Of a stretch of DNA of 39,563 bases, positions 30,979 through 38,361 are shown one piece after another. The stretch is taken from assembly GCA_022820125.1 (NCBI GenBank), contig JAJEGA010000083.1, forward strand, positions 1 to 39,563, in the 5' to 3' direction. The DNA comes from Anaerolineae bacterium. GTDB taxonomy: Bacteria; Chloroflexota; Anaerolineae; Aggregatilineales; Phototrophicaceae. A model generated the notes under the pieces. That model made no database searches, had not been told where the DNA came from, and was given only the letters and a program-made list of their open reading frames with translations. The position numbers and the translations under genes are program-made. Every line of letters starts with the position of its first letter. Positions within the stretch are counted from its first letter, which is position 1.

Positions 30979-31977
30979 TTACGACGCGCGCACGGGCATG
31001 CCATTTTTGCTCGCTGATTCGACAATAGCGTCCCACAGTTTCGCCATGCGCAAACCGACTTCGGGCGGGCAAGGGTTTTCGATTTCGCCGGCGCAAACCT
31101 GGCAGAATTGCTCCCAGGCGCCGCGCATCTGGGGCAGATTGTCCACTTCGCGATACTCAATGTCGCCATTGCGCCGGATGAGCAGACGCTCGCCATAGAT
31201 GCCGGTGCGGATGACGCCGCCGGTCAAATTCACATATACCTCGTTATACAAACCGGGAATACAATCCCCACAGCCGTTGAGCGTCACCAGCGCGCCCGAT
31301 TGCAAGCGCCCCATGACCACGCCATCGATGTCAACCGGGGTTCCGCGGTTGTCCAGCCAAGCGGCGACCGATTCGAAATCTTCTCCCGTCAGTGTACAGA
31401 CGGTGTTCAGCATGTGGGCGCCAGAATCGAAAAGGAAGCCGCCGCCGGCGATCTCCGGCAGTTGCCGCCAGGTGCCGAGCGTATTCCCTTTCCAGCCCTG
31501 CCAGATCATGCCGGTCACCGTGCGGAGTTCACCAAGCTCGCCTGAGGCGATCAAATCGGCGGCGCAGCGAATCTGCGGCGAAAGCCCGCCCTGGAAAGCC
31601 ACCACCAGATGCTTGCCCGTGCGGTCGCGCGTGTCCATCAAACTGAGCGCCTCCGCCGCATTCATCACCATTGGCTTTTCCAGCAAGACATCCAGCCCCG
31701 CCTCCAGGCAAGTTTTCGCATGATCGTGATGCAGGTTGTGCGGCGTGATGATGAAGACGGCATCGAGTTCGTCGGCGTGCTTCGCCAGCATCTCGGCGAG
31801 GACGGGTTCGTTTGGCGGGGAGGGCGCGCCCAACTCAGCGAGCTTGTCGAGCGTGACTTCATAATTGTCCGACGATGGCTCGCAGATGACTCGAATATCG
31901 GCGCCGCTTTCAAGCATCAAAGGCAAATGGTGACGCGCCATATTGCCAGCGCCGATCAAGGCGGTTCTAGTTGTCAT
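30979..31977 (-). CDS. Gfo/Idh/MocA family oxidoreductase
   Basis: 332 residues. N-terminal NAD(P) fold with ALIGAGNMARHH (6-17), the hallmark EKP (100-102), then the alpha/beta domain with GGGFLFDSGAHMLN carrying the usual catalytic-side Asp/His. Members oxidise or reduce sugars, inositols and related cyclitols at a hydroxyl. The start ATG 31977 has only a weak GAG-rich site upstream. It is a probable partner of the two TIM-barrel isomerases and aldo/keto reductase downstream. The 100-bp composite repeat lies 45 bp after its stop, the same arrangement as at the other Gfo/Idh gene of this window. Confidence 0.92.
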   Translation of the reverse strand: MTTRTALIGAGNMARHHLPLMLESGADIRVICEPSSDNYEVTLDKLAELGAPSPPNEPVLAEMLAKHADELDAVFIITPHNLHHDHAKTCLEAGLDVLLEKPMVMNAAEALSLMDTRDRTGKHLVVAFQGGLSPQIRCAADLIASGELGELRTVTGMIWQGWKGNTLGTWRQLPEIAGGGFLFDSGAHMLNTVCTLTGEDFESVAAWLDNRGTPVDIDGVVMGRLQSGALVTLNGCGDCIPGLYNEVYVNLTGGVIRTGIYGERLLIRRNGDIEYREVDNLPQMRGAWEQFCQVCAGEIENPCPPEVGLRMAKLWDAIVESASKNGMPVRAS

Positions 31978-32095
31978 TTTTGGTTTCTCAAAAAGTCAAG
32001 AATTTGCAATTCGAGGGATTGTATCCTAGAGGATTGCAAAAGGCGAATTCATTTTCTCAGGTACTGTATAGAATTCGGTGGGAATTGAAAAAACT

Positions 32096-32135
32096 TCACC
32101 ACCGAGTACACCGAGAAAAAAGAGGACAGCGAGAA
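32096..32135. repeat. CACCGAGTACACCGAG-type dispersed repeat (second copy)
   Basis: TTCACCACCGAGTACACCGAG, an A-rich stretch and GAGGACAGCGAGAAT, closely matching 10857-10894. It sits in the 256-bp gap 31978-32233, in which nothing else could be assigned. Confidence 0.65.
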
Positions 32136-32233
32136 TCATAAGGGAATTAGCAGGCTGGATTTGACAAGCGCGGCGGTTGTGGCAGTCGGTCCCGTCACGA
32201 AGACGGTGAGGACGGCGGATTAGCGCCAGCCGC

Positions 32234-33076
32234 TCAGTTCGCATAGCGCGCGTCAAAGCCTTCGAGCACAGCCACCTGCTCGCCATCGCGATCGACCCAG
32301 ACGCCGCAGGGTCCGCCATATTCACTAACCCCCAGCTCGACTTCCGAGCCATCCATGCGCAGAACGGGATGATACCATTTGCCGACCGCCTCGGCCTCGC
32401 CAACGATGTAATGGCCGATCAGGGCGCAGCGGAAGCGGTCGGCGCTGCTGTTGGGGTAGCTGCCATGGACGAGCTGCCCGTTGAAGAAGAGCACATCCCC
32501 GGGTTCCATGACGAGCGGCACGGGATCGAAACCGGGCGGCAGCTCAACGGTGATATCGGTGAAGCTGACATCGGTATCAGCGTCGACCGTGCATAGGACC
32601 GGCGTCTCGTGCGTGCCCGGCACGATGCGCAGGCAGCCGTTTTCTTCATCACAGCGGTCGACGGCCATCCAGGCGGCAACACAGGTGCCCGGGTCGACGC
32701 GCAGATAGAACTGATCCTGATGCAGCGCTTGACCGCGGGCGCCCGGCGGCTTGAAGTAGAACATCGTCTGCACGGCATAGGGTTCGCGCCCGAGGATGCC
32801 TGTCATCCACTCGTTGAGCCGCGCGTCTATCATCCAGCTCATGCTCTTTTGGTCAAAGCGATGCGGATGCATGACGCGCGGATACCGCGCCAGGGGATCG
32901 TCTTCCGCCAAGGTGTCGTCCGATGCGGCGTCACGCTCGCGGATTGCATGTTGTTCTTTATTGATGCCGAAAAAATGCTGACGCAAATCCTCGACTTCGC
33001 CTTGACTGAAAAGACCGCGCGCGATGGTGTAGCCCTGAGCGGCGAATTCGCTTACATTCGTTGTAGGTACTGGCAT
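32234..33076 (-). CDS. Phytanoyl-CoA dioxygenase (PhyH) family protein
   Basis: 280 residues. Double-stranded beta-helix Fe(II)/2-oxoglutarate oxygenase: the iron facial triad is His119-x-Asp121 (ALHQDQFYL) with distal His204 (GQLVHGSYPN), and Arg215/217 for 2-oxoglutarate binding. The N-terminal helix region FAAQGYTIARGLFSQGEVEDLRQHF is typical of the family. It hydroxylates a small metabolite; most bacterial members have no known substrate. Transcribed leftwards, separated by about 260 bp from Gfo/Idh, so it may be an independent unit at the upstream end of the sugar set. Confidence 0.92.
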   Translation of the reverse strand: MPVPTTNVSEFAAQGYTIARGLFSQGEVEDLRQHFFGINKEQHAIRERDAASDDTLAEDDPLARYPRVMHPHRFDQKSMSWMIDARLNEWMTGILGREPYAVQTMFYFKPPGARGQALHQDQFYLRVDPGTCVAAWMAVDRCDEENGCLRIVPGTHETPVLCTVDADTDVSFTDITVELPPGFDPVPLVMEPGDVLFFNGQLVHGSYPNSSADRFRCALIGHYIVGEAEAVGKWYHPVLRMDGSEVELGVSEYGGPCGVWVDRDGEQVAVLEGFDARYAN

Positions 33077-33210
33077 ATTTGTGTTCCCGAAATTCTATTC
33101 TTACTTGCATTGTAACGATGTTTGCCTGACTTGTCACCTATTCGCCCCTTGCTTCCAGGGCAATCGCTTCAAAATCATAATGCGCCGTTCGCCACGAAAA
33201 TTGTGAAAAT

Positions 33211-33283
33211 GTAGGGGCGTATCGGCGATACGCCCGTTGAATATGACATAAATTTTGCGGGCGTTTCAGCGAAACGCCCCTAC
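33211..33283. repeat. 73-bp bipartite palindromic element
   Basis: Units at 33211-33235 (stem GCGTATC-GGC-GATACGC) and 33259-33283 (stem GCGTTTC-AGC-GAAACGC), tail to tail, with GTAGGGGCG ends outward. It lies between the divergent dioxygenase and antitoxin genes, in the 351-bp gap 33077-33427 that also holds the antitoxin promoter. Confidence 0.9.
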
Positions 33284-33366
33284 AGATTACGAAATGTGAG
33301 GGGAAATTGTTATTTATCAGCGCAATTTCATTTGAAGCGATTGCCCTATCGACAACCCCGGATGTC

Positions 33367-33412
33367 TTGCCAAGCGCGGCGCCATGCTGATATGATGTAT
33401 CTACAATGTAGA
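33367..33412 (+). promoter_or_regulatory. Promoter and palindromic operator of the orphan MazE-like antitoxin
   Basis: -35 TTGCCA (33367-33372), 18-bp spacer, -10 TATGAT (33391-33396). Immediately after the -10 lies TCTAC-AAT-GTAGA (33400-33412), a perfect 5-bp inverted repeat covering the expected transcription start, where an AbrB-fold antitoxin could bind. The preceding TGTATCTACA is shared with the second antitoxin's promoter (33782-33791). Confidence 0.55.
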
Positions 33413-33427
33413 AACGGAGTGCCGGTG

Positions 33428-33676
33428 ATGAAGACGAAGATTCAGAAATGGGGCAACAGTCGAGCTTTGCGCATCCCAAAGGCTATTGCGGAGGAAGCCG
33501 GGCTAGACTTTGGTTGTGCCGTCGACATGCACTGTGTAGATGGAGAAATTCGAATCAAACGCGCTCGGAAGAGAAAGCGATACGATCTTGATGAGCTGCT
33601 CGCGCGTGTGCCGGGTGACTTTGACGAAGGGGAATGGGACATAGGTCCCCCGGTTGGCAATGAGGTCTGGTGGTGA
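33428..33676 (+). CDS. Orphan MazE/AbrB-type antitoxin
   Basis: 82 residues from ATG 33428 with GGAG eight bases upstream; the frame is open upstream without a comparable site. The swapped-hairpin AbrB domain MKTKIQKWGNSRALRIPKAI binds DNA; the tail YDLDELLARV...GEWDIGPPVGNEVWW would wrap a MazF-type toxin. No toxin gene follows: the next gene, 137 bp on, is another antitoxin with the same tail pattern (EWDxGPPVGxExW). Either its toxin was lost after a tandem duplication or it cross-binds the downstream MazF. Confidence 0.88.
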   Translation: MKTKIQKWGNSRALRIPKAIAEEAGLDFGCAVDMHCVDGEIRIKRARKRKRYDLDELLARVPGDFDEGEWDIGPPVGNEVWW

Positions 33677-33752
33677 GCGAAACTGACGATCGCCAAAGTG
33701 TTTTCGCACACGGCAATCTGGCAATCGGCATATTATGTTATTTGCACTGGTC

Positions 33753-33791
33753 TTGACATTTGAGCTTGATATTGTATACGTTGTATCTACA
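33753..33791 (+). promoter_or_regulatory. Promoter/operator of the mazEF pair
   Basis: Consensus -35 TTGACA at 33753-33758 with a -10-like TATACG at 33775-33780 (16-bp spacer). TGTATCTACA at 33782-33791 matches the operator region of the first antitoxin, and GTATACG/GATATAC half-sites flank it. Confidence 0.55.
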
Positions 33792-33813
33792 TTGGATATA
33801 CGGGAGGCAGATG

Positions 33814-34056
33814 ATGTTGGCTACAGTCTCCAAGTGGGGGAATAGTCGCGCGTTGCGGATTCCAAAGCAGTTGGCTTTAGAGTCGGGTCTCGACTTTGGC
33901 AGCAAGGTCGAGCTAATCCTTGAGGACGGGCAGTTGCGCATTGTACCATTCAAAGAGCCGCGCTATACGCTTGAGGAATTGGTCGCTCGAATTACGCCGG
34001 AGAATCGACATGAAGAATGGGATACAGGCCCGCCGGTTGGCAAAGAGATCTGGTAG
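33814..34056 (+). CDS. mazE: MazE-type antitoxin
   Basis: 80 residues. Two adjacent ATG codons (33811, 33814) exist; the second is six bases after GGGAGG, the better spacing. The AbrB/MazE DNA-binding N-terminus LATVSKWGNSRALRIPKQLA is close to that of the upstream orphan antitoxin, and the toxin-binding tail ends EEWDTGPPVGKEIW. Its TAG shares one base with the GTG start of the toxin gene, so translation is coupled. It should repress the operon, probably at the TGTATCTACA site. Confidence 0.92.
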   Translation: MLATVSKWGNSRALRIPKQLALESGLDFGSKVELILEDGQLRIVPFKEPRYTLEELVARITPENRHEEWDTGPPVGKEIW

Positions 34057-34388
34057 TGTCCTACATTCCGGACCGCGGCGATATTGTATGGACGAACTTT
34101 GATCCACAATTGGGCCACGAACAAGCCGGTAGTCGCCCTGCCCTCATTCTATCTCGCAAGCTGTTTAACGAAGCATCAGGCTTGGCTCTTTTCTGTCCAA
34201 TTACGGGCCGCCAAAAAGGCTACCCATTTGAAGTGCCTTTGCCGCCAAATCCCAATGTGTACGGCGTCGTGTTAGTGGATCACCTCAAGAGCCTTGATTG
34301 GCAATCACGTCCCATTGAATTTGTCGCAAAGGCGCCCGAAGTTCTTGTCGACAATGTTGTGGATACGCTTAAAATTCTTATCCGCTAA
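34056..34388 (+). CDS. mazF: MazF/PemK-type endoribonuclease toxin
   Basis: 110 residues from GTG 34056, directly at the antitoxin stop. CcdB/MazF fold: YIPDRGDIVWTNFDPQLGHEQAGSRPALILS with the conserved Arg in the QAGSRPA loop, then FCPITGRQKGYPFEV with the catalytic Thr, and VVLVDHLKSLDW near the C-terminus. These toxins cut mRNA at short motifs. It is complete and probably active. Confidence 0.93.
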   Translation: MSYIPDRGDIVWTNFDPQLGHEQAGSRPALILSRKLFNEASGLALFCPITGRQKGYPFEVPLPPNPNVYGVVLVDHLKSLDWQSRPIEFVAKAPEVLVDNVVDTLKILIR

Positions 34389-34510
34389 GATGCCGCATCC
34401 CATTTGCTTAGCCCCGCGCTTTAATGTATTCTCCTCCATAATGAACCGGCGCTGATGATCCGGCTCGCATCGCAGCCAGTAATTCTCGTATCAAGTTGAC
34501 GGAGACAAAC

Positions 34511-35500
34511 ATGTTCGATTGGACATACGAAGAACTGCCGCAACCGACGACCGACCTTGAAACGCTCAAATCCAACATCGACGAGTTTGGCTACTGCCTG
34601 GTGAAAGACGCCATCGCGCCCGAGCAGCTGGCAGCCGCCAAGAAGCGCTTGCTGGAACAGGCGCAGGCTGAGCTTGAGGGGGGCCATGCCTTCGAAGACG
34701 GCGGCGCCAAGCAGCAATGGGGCGCCTTCACCGACAAAGACGGCAATATCCGGCGCGACGCCTTTTCAGCGAAAGCCGGCGGCGTCAATCAGCGCGTCTG
34801 GATGTTGATCAACAAAGGGCGCGTCTGGCGCGAACTGCTGGCGCAGCCGACCATGCGCGCGGTCGTTGGGCATGTGCTGGGCGCCGATTATCTGCTCTCC
34901 AGCTATGGCGCCAACATCGCCAAACCGGGCGGCGTCGCCATGAACCTGCACACCGACCAGTGGTGGATGCCGGAGCCGATCCATCGCGCGCCCAATCCCG
35001 TGCCGGCCGGCTCCTTGACGCGCGAGCGCTCCAACCGCGTCGATGATCACCCAGCGATGATCGCGCCGCCGGTCGTCGTCAACGTGATGTGGATGCTCAA
35101 CGACTTCACCGAAGGCATCGGCGCCACCCGCATCGTGCCGCGCAGCCACCTTTACGGCCGGCGGCCCGATGCCGAGCGAGACAAGGACGTCGTCAGCATC
35201 CCGGCGGAAGCGCCAGCCGGCAGCGCCATGCTATTCGATGGCCGCATCTGGCACGGCACCGGCGCCAACGTCAGCGATGACCATCGGCTGGGCGTGTTGA
35301 CCACATTCGTCGCGCCGCAATTCCGCACGCAGGTCAACTTCACCATGGCGACGGCGCCCGAGGTGGTGGCGGAAGCGGACGAGGATCTGCTGGCGCTGCT
35401 AGGCTTCAAAATTTGGAATGCCTATGGGCGGATCGAGAGCCCGGTGGCGGGTTATATCCAGCAGGGCGAGCGGTCGCTGGGCGAGATGCGGCCGGGGTAG
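34511..35500 (+). CDS. Phytanoyl-CoA dioxygenase (PhyH) family protein
   Basis: 329 residues from ATG 34511 (GGAG six bases upstream). Fe(II)/2-oxoglutarate oxygenase motifs: His147-Thr-Asp149 (MNLHTDQWWMP), distal His248 (GRIWHGTGANVSDDHR) and Arg259. It is more distant from the 32234 gene than a recent duplicate would be; the regions around the iron site differ (NLHTDQWWMP versus ALHQDQFYL). It is likely to hydroxylate a small organic substrate. It stands alone after mazEF and before the repeat and small unknown genes. Confidence 0.92.
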   Translation: MFDWTYEELPQPTTDLETLKSNIDEFGYCLVKDAIAPEQLAAAKKRLLEQAQAELEGGHAFEDGGAKQQWGAFTDKDGNIRRDAFSAKAGGVNQRVWMLINKGRVWRELLAQPTMRAVVGHVLGADYLLSSYGANIAKPGGVAMNLHTDQWWMPEPIHRAPNPVPAGSLTRERSNRVDDHPAMIAPPVVVNVMWMLNDFTEGIGATRIVPRSHLYGRRPDAERDKDVVSIPAEAPAGSAMLFDGRIWHGTGANVSDDHRLGVLTTFVAPQFRTQVNFTMATAPEVVAEADEDLLALLGFKIWNAYGRIESPVAGYIQQGERSLGEMRPG

Positions 35501-35523
35501 AGTTGGCCTCATACGGTTGAAAT

Positions 35524-35548
35524 GTAGGGGCGACTCGCCGAATCGCCC
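35524..35548. repeat. Palindromic unit (GTAGGGGCG family)
   Basis: GTAGGGGCGACTC-GCC-GAATCGCCC just after the dioxygenase stop; single unit, forward orientation. Confidence 0.83.
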
Positions 35549-35624
35549 GCTTAAGCAAGGTCAATGCTGTGGGTCATACAAATGTCGTCCCTGCATGGAT
35601 TGCATTGTAAGCAGGGAGGGCGCA

Positions 35625-35726
35625 ATGGCGCAAACAATCGACAAACTCAAGCAAATCCACATCGGCAAGAAAGGCGCCGCGCCCATCGCCGAGCAGCAAG
35701 CCGAGTTGGACGCGATGGCTGGCTAA
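35625..35726 (+). pseudogene. Truncated duplicate of the amidohydrolase gene start
   Basis: ATG 35625 with GGGAGGG upstream encodes 33 residues. The first 22 (MAQTIDKLKQIHIGKKGAAP plus IA) match the start of the amidohydrolase at 36778 (MAETIDKLEQIHIGKKGAAP plus IA), with high identity over about 66 bp at DNA level. After that the sequences diverge and this frame stops. The ribosome-binding region is partly similar as well. It is probably the leftover 5' end of a second amidohydrolase copy, interrupted by the small-gene segment that follows; a functional leader peptide is less likely. Confidence 0.65.
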
Positions 35727-35746
35727 CGCGAACGGTTGATGTCTCG

Positions 35747-36214
35747 ATGCAACATCTCTGGACAGCATTAACGACAATGGATACCGTGACTCACGACGCG
35801 GCCGGACCGGAGTGGCTTGACCTGCCAATCACCGGCTACACGGTTCGCGCCAGTCTTGGCGAAAAGTTTCCCGTTGAAGAAAAGCTGGCGCCCGCGTGGC
35901 TGCTGCAATCCAGTTGGCTGCCGGACGAAACGGACATCGGCCGCAGTCTCGTTCCATTCGTGGAGTTCATTGACCCTTTGGGAGAAATTCTGTTTGCCGA
36001 CAGGCCTGAGACAATTGATGACGGCGAACTGTATTCGCCGCAAGCGTTCGGCAGCGTGCCGATGTCTTTTGATTTGCCATGGGAATATGTCTGGTATACT
36101 GTGCCTGGCGCGTACACTTTCACTGTGCGCTGGGTCGGCAGCCGAACGACCAGAGAAGTCGGGCGTTTCTCGCTGATGATGGAGCATTTGGAAGGCGGTA
36201 CATTCTATGAATGA
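35747..36214 (+). CDS. Hypothetical beta-rich protein
   Basis: About 155 residues from ATG 35747; ATG 35777 is an alternative and neither has a strong ribosome-binding site. The protein is acidic, without membrane segments, and rich in alternating strands, for example GYTVRASLGEKFPVEEKLAPAW, SLVPFVEFIDPLGEILFA and GAYTFTVRWVGSRTTREVG, suggesting a beta-sandwich. I do not recognise a family. It overlaps the next small gene by 8 bp, so the two form a unit. The pair sits between the truncated and the intact amidohydrolase starts. Confidence 0.6.
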   Translation: MQHLWTALTTMDTVTHDAAGPEWLDLPITGYTVRASLGEKFPVEEKLAPAWLLQSSWLPDETDIGRSLVPFVEFIDPLGEILFADRPETIDDGELYSPQAFGSVPMSFDLPWEYVWYTVPGAYTFTVRWVGSRTTREVGRFSLMMEHLEGGTFYE

Positions 36215-36416
36215 CGAATTGACACCCAAGCAGCGTAGGCAGATCAGGGAACACCGAATGAAAGCGCTCGCGGGCCAAGCCACTTCATGGCGACCCAAAG
36301 CGCACTACTCGCACACCCCGGAAGAAACAGAAGCCTTCAGGCAGCAAATGCTTGAGGACTACAAAGCCAAGTTGAAGCGGCAAGCTAAATCCGGTATCCA
36401 AACGGACGAGGAGTAG
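36207..36416 (+). CDS. Small charged hypothetical protein
   Basis: 69 residues, ATG 36207 inside the end of the preceding gene. Highly charged and helical: ELTPKQRRQIREHRMKALAG, then a central WRPKAHYSHTPEETEAFRQQ and KAKLKRQAKSGIQ. It may be a DNA- or protein-binding partner of the upstream product; the arrangement and sizes are compatible with an antitoxin-like or accessory small protein, but no family was recognised. Confidence 0.55.
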   Translation: MNDELTPKQRRQIREHRMKALAGQATSWRPKAHYSHTPEETEAFRQQMLEDYKAKLKRQAKSGIQTDEE

Positions 36417-36441
36417 CGTCCGCCAAACACCGACGAGAAGC

Positions 36442-36464
36442 GGGGGCGATTCTGCGAGTCGCCC
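36442..36464. repeat. Palindromic unit (GTAGGGGCG family, 5' end altered)
   Basis: GGGGGCGATTC-TGC-GAGTCGCCC with the leading GTA lost; 26 bp after the stop of the small hypothetical gene. Confidence 0.75.
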
Positions 36465-36481
36465 GCGATGGAAATGCAAAC

Positions 36482-36511
36482 GAGGAGCTTAAATCAAAAC
36501 CTAAGCTCCTC
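36482..36511. repeat. Perfect 10-bp inverted repeat
   Basis: GAGGAGCTTA (36482-36491), a 10-base loop and TAAGCTCCTC (36502-36511). It has no T-run on either side, so it is not a standard intrinsic terminator. The 36417-36777 gap otherwise holds the unit above and an AT-rich stretch. Confidence 0.75.
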
Positions 36512-36542
36512 AGAGTAGTGTGGTCACCCAGCAACCTGGACG

Positions 36543-36779
36543 TTATAGATAAATGTTAATTATGTTTACTTTGATATCAAATTGAATAATGATTTGGATA
36601 ATCACGTATATGGAAACAGATATTATAGTGACAGCTAATGTATAGAAAACTCTCTTGCGTCTCTTCGCCTTCAAATCCAAATGCACCTCGCGTTCTCCCA
36701 GATACGGGCTAAGCCAGGTGACCGCAGTCAATTTACCAGATTCAGCGCGATAATCAAGGGTTGCATTGGAGGTAGGCAT
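36543..36779 (-). CDS. Possible small membrane protein on the opposite strand
   Basis: The AT-rich region carries an open frame on the minus strand of up to 78 residues from ATG 36779. A polar, basic first half ends KAKRRKR and is followed by a long hydrophobic helix (VFYTLAVTIISVSIYVIIQI...), like a single-pass membrane protein with a positive inside. Against it: the start overlaps the amidohydrolase start and no ribosome-binding site is evident. It may be the remnant of a gene whose 5' end was replaced. Confidence 0.3.
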   Translation of the reverse strand: MPTSNATLDYRAESGKLTAVTWLSPYLGEREVHLDLKAKRRKRVFYTLAVTIISVSIYVIIQIIIQFDIKVNIINIYL

Positions 36780-37962
36780 GGCGGAAACAATCGACAAACT
36801 CGAGCAAATCCATATCGGCAAGAAAGGCGCCGCGCCCATCGCCGCGCCCGGCTGGACCGCCAAGAGCAAGGAGCGCGTCCGCCTGGTCGACTGCGATGTG
36901 CACCACAACTACCGCGAGCCGGAAGACCTGCTGCCTTACCTGCCCAAGTTCTATCAAGAGCACCTGCTCGATCAAGGCTTGCACCTGCCCGGCGCTGGCT
37001 ACGCCAACACGCCCTACCGCCGCACGCGAACCGATATCAAAGACCCCGAGCTCAAAGAGCGGGAGTTCAACTTCTCGCTGGAGTTCACGCAGAAAGAATT
37101 GCTCGACCGCTGGAATATCGATATCGCGCTGCTCACGGGCCCGCCCACCTTTTACGCCTACGCCGGCTTGCCCGATCCGGACTGGGCGGCCGCGCTATGC
37201 ACCGCCTTTAACGACTACACCATCGAGCATTGGCTGGGGCAAGATCCGCGCGTGGTCAACGCCATCCTGGTCGCGCCCAACGACCCGGCGCTGGCGGTCA
37301 AGGAGATTCAGCGCCTGGCGCATCGCAAGGACACGGTCGCGGTCATGATGCCGATGCTGACGCCCCAACTGTTTGGCCAGCGCCTGTATCATCCCATCTG
37401 GGAAGCCTGCGCCGAGCATGACTTGCCGGTCGTCGCCCATGTTGGCGGCGGCAGCCCGGGCTCGACGCCGACCCCGGCCGGCTTCCCCAGCTACTATATG
37501 GAATCGCGCATGACCCGCCCCAGCCTGGCCAGCGCCCAAGCGGCTTCGCTGATTTGCGAAGGCGTCTTCGAGCTTTTCCCCAATCTCAAATTCGCCATGA
37601 TAGAAGTGCAGCAGATGTGGGCGGCGCCGCTGATGTGGCACATGGATGCCGACTGGAAAGCCATCGGCGACCAGACGCCCTGGCTCAAGCGCCTCCCCAG
37701 CGAATACTTTCGCGAGCACATCCGCATCGGTACGCAGCCCATGCACGAGCCGCCACAGACCGAGCAAGTCTACCAAATGCTGGAGATGCTGCGCGCTGAT
37801 GAGACATTTGTATTCTGCACCGATTTCCCGCATTGGGATTGGAACGACCCAGTGACCGTCTTGCCCAAGCTGGACGACCGCAGCCACCGCCGCATCTTCG
37901 CCGAAAACGCCCTCGACATGCTGCGCGTCACCGATGACATGATCGAGGCGGTTCTGGCGTGA
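36778..37962 (+). CDS. Amidohydrolase family 2 metal-dependent hydrolase
   Basis: 394 residues from ATG 36778, GGAGG five bases upstream. A TIM-barrel hydrolase of the ACMSD/amidohydrolase-2 group: Asp40-x-His42 (VDCDVHHNY) in the first strand, His221 (VVAHVGGG) and Asp349 (FCTDFPHWDWNDP) as metal or catalytic residues. Such enzymes hydrolyse or decarboxylate small cyclic acids. The first ~25 residues form a separate basic leader (IDKLEQIHIGKKGAAP) that is also found alone at 35625. Its stop overlaps the Rieske gene by 4 bp, and a Gfo/Idh gene follows, so the three act together on one substrate (inference). Confidence 0.92.
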   Translation: MAETIDKLEQIHIGKKGAAPIAAPGWTAKSKERVRLVDCDVHHNYREPEDLLPYLPKFYQEHLLDQGLHLPGAGYANTPYRRTRTDIKDPELKEREFNFSLEFTQKELLDRWNIDIALLTGPPTFYAYAGLPDPDWAAALCTAFNDYTIEHWLGQDPRVVNAILVAPNDPALAVKEIQRLAHRKDTVAVMMPMLTPQLFGQRLYHPIWEACAEHDLPVVAHVGGGSPGSTPTPAGFPSYYMESRMTRPSLASAQAASLICEGVFELFPNLKFAMIEVQQMWAAPLMWHMDADWKAIGDQTPWLKRLPSEYFREHIRIGTQPMHEPPQTEQVYQMLEMLRADETFVFCTDFPHWDWNDPVTVLPKLDDRSHRRIFAENALDMLRVTDDMIEAVLA

Positions 37963-38357
37963 GGCGCATCGTCGTCGGCAATGTCGGGGAGATCCCCGAA
38001 GGCGGGCGCAAAATCATCGTACCCTTCCGCGGACGCGCCGGCATCGGCATCTTCAACGTGAAGGGAACCTTCTATGCCCTGCGCAATATCTGCCCGCATA
38101 AACGGGGACCGCTCTGCACCGGCGAGGTGGCGGGGCGCAGCAGCACAGAAGCGCCGCCCTCCGTGACCGGCGGCTTCGTCGGTTATGAGCGCGAGGGCGA
38201 AATCATCCGCTGCCCCTGGCACGCCTGGCAATTTGATATCGCGACGGGCCAATGCCTGGTCGCCCCCGATGCGCGCGTCAAAACCTACCCTATTGTCGTC
38301 GATGGCGAGGATCTCATCGTCGATGTCGATGTCAGCGATTTTATACCGGAAGGATAA
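37959..38357 (+). CDS. Rieske [2Fe-2S] ferredoxin-type protein
   Basis: 132 residues from GTG 37959 in a GTGA overlap with the amidohydrolase. Rieske ligands Cys45-Pro-His47 and Cys85-Pro-Trp-His88 are complete. Between them is an insert, GRSSTEAPPSVTGGFVGYERE, longer than in the compact biphenyl-dioxygenase ferredoxins. It transfers electrons. No oxygenase alpha subunit or ferredoxin reductase is visible here, so the acceptor must be another enzyme, perhaps the amidohydrolase pathway's unknown oxygenase. Confidence 0.92.
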   Translation: MRRIVVGNVGEIPEGGRKIIVPFRGRAGIGIFNVKGTFYALRNICPHKRGPLCTGEVAGRSSTEAPPSVTGGFVGYEREGEIIRCPWHAWQFDIATGQCLVAPDARVKTYPIVVDGEDLIVDVDVSDFIPEG

Positions 38358-38361
38358 AACT

